Part shown: one piece after another, positions 30,717 through 33,780 of the stretch
How positions within the stretch are numbered: the first letter of the stretch is position 1
Layout: each line of letters opens with the position of its first letter
Origin: Candidatus Saccharimonadota bacterium
GTDB lineage: Bacteria > Patescibacteriota > Saccharimonadia > Saccharimonadales > Saccharimonadaceae
Length of the DNA stretch: 33,780 nt
Direction of reading: 5' to 3'
Assembly: GCA_017404725.1 (NCBI GenBank)
Contig: JAFRBS010000008.1
Location: 1-33,780, forward strand
Translations under genes and position numbers: made by a program
Notes under the pieces: generated by a model
Seen by the model: only the letters and a program-made list of their open reading frames with translations
What the model was told of the DNA's origin: nothing
Databases searched by the model: none

Positions 30717-31361
30717 CTATTGAAAATTCTCGAAGCGGAGCTCGCCGCCCGCTTTGTTTTCCTCAATGATTTTGCGCACATTTTGATTCGTCGGCGCGAT
30801 GCCGCGCTTCTTCAACTTGCGCGCGAGTTCTCGCCCAACCATCGATTCTTCTTCCGAAAATACACAGCCGCAGTATTTCTGCATATAAAGCCCCGCCTCG
30901 CGTGCCTCATTTTGTCCTTCTTTCCAGCCTTCGCGAAAATCACGGTAGAGAAATTTAATGCCATATTTTTTCGACAAATCTTCCATCAAATTTTTGATTA
31001 TATCATGCTGCTGGTAGATGCTGTATAAAAGCGTAGTCGAAACGGTATCGTAGCCGTTGTCGCGCGCATATTCAAAAACTTTTTCGAGCCGTTTCGGATA
31101 GCAGTAGTTTGCGCAGCGGTTAATTAAATCGCCGCTAACGTTGCAGACGAAATCGTCTAGCCCGTATGCATCTTCTAAAATCAACTTCACTTTCTGTGCC
31201 TTGGCATATTCTTTCAGGCAATCTCGCCGCGCCTTATATTCTGCGTACGGATGAATATTCGGATTATACCAAAAAAGCGTCGGCTCAATTTTCTCCGCGC
31301 GAAGCGTCTTGATACAATAAACGCTGCACGGCGCGCAACAAGTATGCAGCAACAATTTCAT
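30717..31361 (-). CDS. queH: Epoxyqueuosine reductase QueH
   Basis: A 214-residue enzyme that reduces epoxyqueuosine to queuosine in tRNA wobble positions. QueH signatures are clear: LLLHTCCAPCSVYC near the N terminus, FWYNPNIHPYAEYKARRD, the CANYCYPKRLEKV region and the second cysteine set YCGCVFSEEES, which together bind iron-sulfur and metal. GYDTVSTTLLYSIYQQHD matches the family centre. ATG 31361 is chosen because TG-G-TATAAT ends six bases upstream; the longer frame from 31439 would start upstream of the promoter. The protein is leaderless. It is divergent from the DUF362 gene. No other queuosine genes are in the window, so precursor salvage is likely. Confidence 0.93.
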   Translation of the reverse strand: MKLLLHTCCAPCSVYCIKTLRAEKIEPTLFWYNPNIHPYAEYKARRDCLKEYAKAQKVKLILEDAYGLDDFVCNVSGDLINRCANYCYPKRLEKVFEYARDNGYDTVSTTLLYSIYQQHDIIKNLMEDLSKKYGIKFLYRDFREGWKEGQNEAREAGLYMQKYCGCVFSEEESMVGRELARKLKKRGIAPTNQNVRKIIEENKAGGELRFENFQ

Positions 31362-31367
31362 ATATTT

Positions 31368-31376
31368 ATTATACCA
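31368..31376 (-). promoter_or_regulatory. Extended -10 promoter of queH
   Basis: On the minus strand: TG-G-TATAAT ending six bases before the ATG. Confidence 0.65.
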
Positions 31377-31394
31377 GAAGTTTCCTAGACAATA

Positions 31395-31403
31395 TGTTAC
31401 AAT
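31395..31403 (+). promoter_or_regulatory. Extended -10 promoter of DUF362 gene
   Basis: TG-T-TACAAT, followed by AAGGAG (31410-31415) four bases before the ATG at 31420. The gene thus uses a ribosome binding site, unlike its divergent neighbour queH. Confidence 0.6.
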
Positions 31404-31419
31404 AGGAAAAAGGAGCAGT

Positions 31420-32319
31420 ATGGCCAAAGTATTTTTCACTAAAGAAATTACCCCCGAGAGTTTACGGAAAGTTTACGAAGCCCTCGGCGTAAAATTGCCC
31501 GGCAAAATCGGTGTCAAAGTCTCGACCGGCGAAAAAGGCGCGAAGGGCTACCTTAAAGCTGATTTAATCGGCCCGTTCGTCAAATCGCTAAACGGCACGA
31601 TTGTCGAATGTAACACGGCTTATGCGGGCGCGCGCAATACCGCCGAAGACCATCTGAAAGTTGCAAAAGATCACGGCTTCATGGATTTTGCTGAGGTCGA
31701 CATTATGGACGCTGACGGCGAGAAGAAAATCCCGGTTCCGTCCGGCGCAAAACATCTGAAATACGATTTGATCGGCACACATTTTGATGATTATGATTCG
31801 TTCATTAACCTTGCGCACGCGAAGGGCCATATGATGGGCGGCTTCGGCGCGAATTTAAAAAACCAGTCGATCGGTTTTGCCTCCAGAAACGGCAAGGCTT
31901 ATATCCATTCCGCCGGAAAGACCGAGGACCCAGATGCCGTCTGGGGCGACCTGCCTGAACAGATTGACTTTATCGAAAGTATGGCCGAAGCCGCCACGGC
32001 GGTTGCGGACTACGTCGAGGCGGAAGGGAAGCAAATTGTTTATATCACGGTCATGAACGCGATTTCGACTTCGTGCGACTGTGACGCGAACCAAGACGAC
32101 CCAGTCATGCCAGATCTCGGCATCGTCGCCTCGCTTGACCCGATCGCGAACGACCAAGCGTTCGTCGATTTAGTCTGGAAATTCGCAGACGAAAATCCAG
32201 AGCACGCAGGCGTAAAGGCCCTTAAAGAGCGCATCGACACGCGCCTCGGCCGCGAGATTCTGCCTTACGCCGCCTCGCTCGGCCTCGGCTCCTGCGAATA
32301 CGAATTCATCGAAATCTAG
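31420..32319 (+). CDS. DUF362-family protein
   Basis: A 299-residue protein of the DUF362 family, whose function is unknown but which is often linked to iron-sulfur proteins. Family features include the TGEKGAKGYL region, VECNTAYAGARN, INLAHAKGHMMGGFGANLKNQSIGF, and the Cys-containing segment STSCDCDANQDDPVMPDLGIVAS, where the cysteines could bind a metal cluster. No separate ferredoxin domain is present, so it is the short form. There is no signal peptide. It is a single gene with its own promoter, divergent from queH. Confidence 0.85.
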   Translation: MAKVFFTKEITPESLRKVYEALGVKLPGKIGVKVSTGEKGAKGYLKADLIGPFVKSLNGTIVECNTAYAGARNTAEDHLKVAKDHGFMDFAEVDIMDADGEKKIPVPSGAKHLKYDLIGTHFDDYDSFINLAHAKGHMMGGFGANLKNQSIGFASRNGKAYIHSAGKTEDPDAVWGDLPEQIDFIESMAEAATAVADYVEAEGKQIVYITVMNAISTSCDCDANQDDPVMPDLGIVASLDPIANDQAFVDLVWKFADENPEHAGVKALKERIDTRLGREILPYAASLGLGSCEYEFIEI

Positions 32320-32331
32320 CCTGTGGAAAAC
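32320..32331. repeat. Direct repeat flanking the Bro-N gene, left copy
   Basis: CCTGTGGAAAAC, repeated exactly at 33657-33668 after tRNA-Lys. It contains TGTGGAAAA, the reverse complement of a DnaA-box-like TTTTCCACA. Confidence 0.4.
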
Positions 32332-32361
32332 CCCCACTGCCTAAATTTTAGACATTTTGTC

Positions 32362-32390
32362 TTGACTTTGTACTTTCCGTGTGCTATCAT
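32362..32390 (+). promoter_or_regulatory. Promoter of the Bro-N/HTH gene
   Basis: TTGACT, 17 bp, TATCAT with TG extension; AAAGGAGG follows just before the ATG at 32411. Confidence 0.8.
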
Positions 32391-32410
32391 AGAGAGAACA
32401 AAGGAGGCAA

Positions 32411-33529
32411 ATGGACAAACCCGACCCAAAAAATAACGCAATCAAACTTTTCGAAGACAAAGTCGTCCGCTCTATCTGGGATGACGAAGAGGAGAAGTGG
32501 TGGTTCTCTGTGGTGGATGCGGTCAGCATTTTGACAGAGAGCTCCGACGCAGCGGCCTATTGGCGTAAGTTGAAACAGCGGCTAAAAGAGGAAGGTTTTG
32601 AACCCGTGACAAATTGTCACGCTTTGAAATTCCCTGCTCAAGATGGGAAAATGCGTCTGACAGATGTCGCCGATACCGAGCAGCTTTTCCGCATCATCCA
32701 ATCCATCCCCTCTAAAAAAGCCGAGCCGTTTAAGCGCTGGCTCGCGGAAGTTGGCTCCGAGCGCTTGGACCAGATGTCCGACCCCGAAAAATCCATAAAA
32801 CAAGCTCTAAGGGATTATCGCCGCCTCGGCTACTCTGAAGACTGGATAAACCAGCGCCTAAAGAGCATTGAAATCCGAAAAGACTTAACGGACGCCTGGA
32901 ACGAACACGGCATTTCCGGGACCCAATATGCGACTTTAACAGATATAATCTATAAAACTTGGGCAGGGAAAACCGCGAAGGAGTACAAAGCGCACAAAGG
33001 CCTAACGAAAGAGAATCTTCGCGACAATATGACAAATGAAGAGATAGTCATGAATATGCTCGCCGAGCTCTCTACTACTAGTATTACGAATGCGAAAAAC
33101 CCTGAAACTTTAGAGGAAAACGCTAGGTGTGCTATCGCCGGTGGAGATGTTGCGAGGGTAGCGCGCGAGAAGCTTGAAGCTGAGACTGGGCGAGAAGTCG
33201 TGTCCAGCCTTTCTGCGAAGGAAATCCAAGCCGAGAAAGCCGCCAGGAAACTGCCTGAAGCCGAAGAAGACTCTGAAACAAACGACGAGCTTTTAAAACG
33301 CAGTAACAATATTGCCATCATTCGCCGGATGCGTGGCTTTTCCCAGGCATATATGGCAAAAGAGCTAGGAATCTCTCGCCAATCTTACATCAACATCGAG
33401 AAAGGTCTAAAGGAACTAACCGTTTCCCAGGTTGATACTCTAAAAAGAGTTCTGAACGTCTCCTTCGAGGGCCTGCTCGGCGTAGATACCGGCAACCCGA
33501 CCCTAGATTATCGGAAGTTTCTTAAATAG
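32411..33529 (+). CDS. Bro-N antirepressor-like protein with C-terminal Xre HTH
   Basis: A 372-residue protein joining two DNA-related parts. Residues about 5-110 form a Bro-N domain (KLFEDKVVRSIWDDEEEKWWFSVVDAVSIL, then YWRKLKQRLKEEG and LTDVADTEQLFRIIQSI), found in phage antirepressors and DinD/RhuM-like proteins. A helical middle (about 115-285) resembles DinD-type proteins. The C terminus (about 300-355) is an Xre-type helix-turn-helix (IAIIRRMRGFSQAYMAKELGISRQSYINIEKG). It is probably a regulator from a phage or element. The upstream promoter is strong and AAAGGAGG lies three bases from the ATG. It is flanked by a 12-bp direct repeat together with tRNA-Lys. Confidence 0.85.
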   Translation: MDKPDPKNNAIKLFEDKVVRSIWDDEEEKWWFSVVDAVSILTESSDAAAYWRKLKQRLKEEGFEPVTNCHALKFPAQDGKMRLTDVADTEQLFRIIQSIPSKKAEPFKRWLAEVGSERLDQMSDPEKSIKQALRDYRRLGYSEDWINQRLKSIEIRKDLTDAWNEHGISGTQYATLTDIIYKTWAGKTAKEYKAHKGLTKENLRDNMTNEEIVMNMLAELSTTSITNAKNPETLEENARCAIAGGDVARVAREKLEAETGREVVSSLSAKEIQAEKAARKLPEAEEDSETNDELLKRSNNIAIIRRMRGFSQAYMAKELGISRQSYINIEKGLKELTVSQVDTLKRVLNVSFEGLLGVDTGNPTLDYRKFLK

Positions 33530-33532
33530 ACC

Positions 33533-33561
33533 TTGAAATAAGGGTAGCAACGTGGTATAAT
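33533..33561 (+). promoter_or_regulatory. Promoter of tRNA-Lys
   Basis: TTGAAA, 17 bp, TATAAT with TG extension, nine bases before the tRNA. Confidence 0.8.
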
Positions 33562-33570
33562 AATATGCAC

Positions 33571-33647
33571 GGGTCGGTAGCTCAGCTGGTTAGAGCACCT
33601 GCCTCTTAAGCAGGGTGTCGAGGGTTCGAGCCCCTCCCGACTCACCA
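33571..33647 (+). tRNA. tRNA-Lys (anticodon CUU)
   Basis: Acceptor GGGTCGG pairs with CCGACTC (one G-U); anticodon stem CCTGC/GCAGG encloses CTCTTAA, giving CUU. T loop TTCGAGC and CCA are encoded. Confidence 0.95.
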
Positions 33648-33656
33648 ACAGGGGAA

Positions 33657-33668
33657 CCTGTGGAAAAC
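33657..33668. repeat. Direct repeat flanking the Bro-N gene, right copy
   Basis: CCTGTGGAAAAC, identical to 32320-32331. Confidence 0.4.
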
Positions 33669-33692
33669 TCAGGTTCGAAGATGAAATTAAAT

Positions 33693-33724
33693 GGTGATTT
33701 ATATCTGTAAATCACCCTTTTTTG
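33693..33724 (+). terminator. Terminator of tRNA-Lys
   Basis: GGTGATTT (33693-33700) pairs with AAATCACC (33709-33716), followed by C and six T. Nothing is seen in 33725-33780. Confidence 0.85.
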
Positions 33725-33780
33725 TGCATCAATTTCGAGGTTCGAAACCATATTTCTGACCAAAATGTCCTTTTCGACGA

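Overview
The window looks like a chromosome segment of a small-genome, Gram-positive-type bacterium, most likely a Candidate Phyla Radiation (Patescibacteria) member close to Saccharibacteria (TM7). This is inferred from protein style and gene mix, not from a marker gene. The support is: compact housekeeping proteins (HrcA 248 aa, GrpE 133 aa), a PilB ATPase, a VirB6/TrbL-like membrane protein, an LPXTG surface protein, peptidoglycan genes (PBP1A, MurB), a two-piece phosphoketolase, and UGA read as stop. Many genes start 6-7 nt after a TGnTATAAT box, so they are probably leaderless. This rule was used to correct several starts.

Region by region. (1) 1-4363 is a small AT-rich integrative element. 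It holds a heavily folded left end, three unknown genes, an AlpA/Xis-like HTH gene and a complete tyrosine recombinase. It is bounded by a split repeat (two 9-mers) at 2-31 and 4332-4363, and the right copy abuts a decayed tRNA 3' half. An intact tRNA-Arg(UCG) lies between integrase and right end. (2) 4400-16890 is core genome: pilB, a CIRCE-controlled hrcA-grpE operon preceded by tandem 41-bp repeats, a phosphoketolase split into two coupled genes, a PIN-TRAM protein, convergent PBP1A, tyrS, a phosphomannomutase-like HAD protein, tpiA and a tail-anchored protein. (3) 16900-18053 has a membrane-anchored protein with an in-frame stop near its expected start, then tRNA-Gly(UCC) and tRNA-His(GUG).

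(4) 18107-23416 is the most unusual part: an island of unrecognised cell-envelope genes with elaborate RNA control. It has two near-consensus promoters. A 200-nt leader carries an attenuator hairpin that competes with a helix masking the next ribosome binding site. A perfect Shine-Dalgarno sequence is mirrored by a copy of the 16S rRNA 3' tail downstream of the gene. A strong in-frame internal start is present. A 17-nt perfect inverted repeat links the leader to the region before an LPXTG adhesin gene. (5) 23515-27808 encodes a single-pass Ser-rich protein and a 1140-aa VirB6/TrbL-like protein whose codon use changes along its length.

(6) 27847-33780 holds an Abi_2/HEPN abortive-infection gene with a structured 5' RNA, folD-murB, queH, a DUF362 protein, a Bro-N/Xre antirepressor-like protein and tRNA-Lys(CUU). 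Together the window joins envelope building (PBP1A, MurB), surface display and export (LPXTG protein, VirB6-like, PilB), fermentation (phosphoketolase, TpiA) and accessory or defence genes. No CRISPR array, rRNA or insertion sequence was seen.
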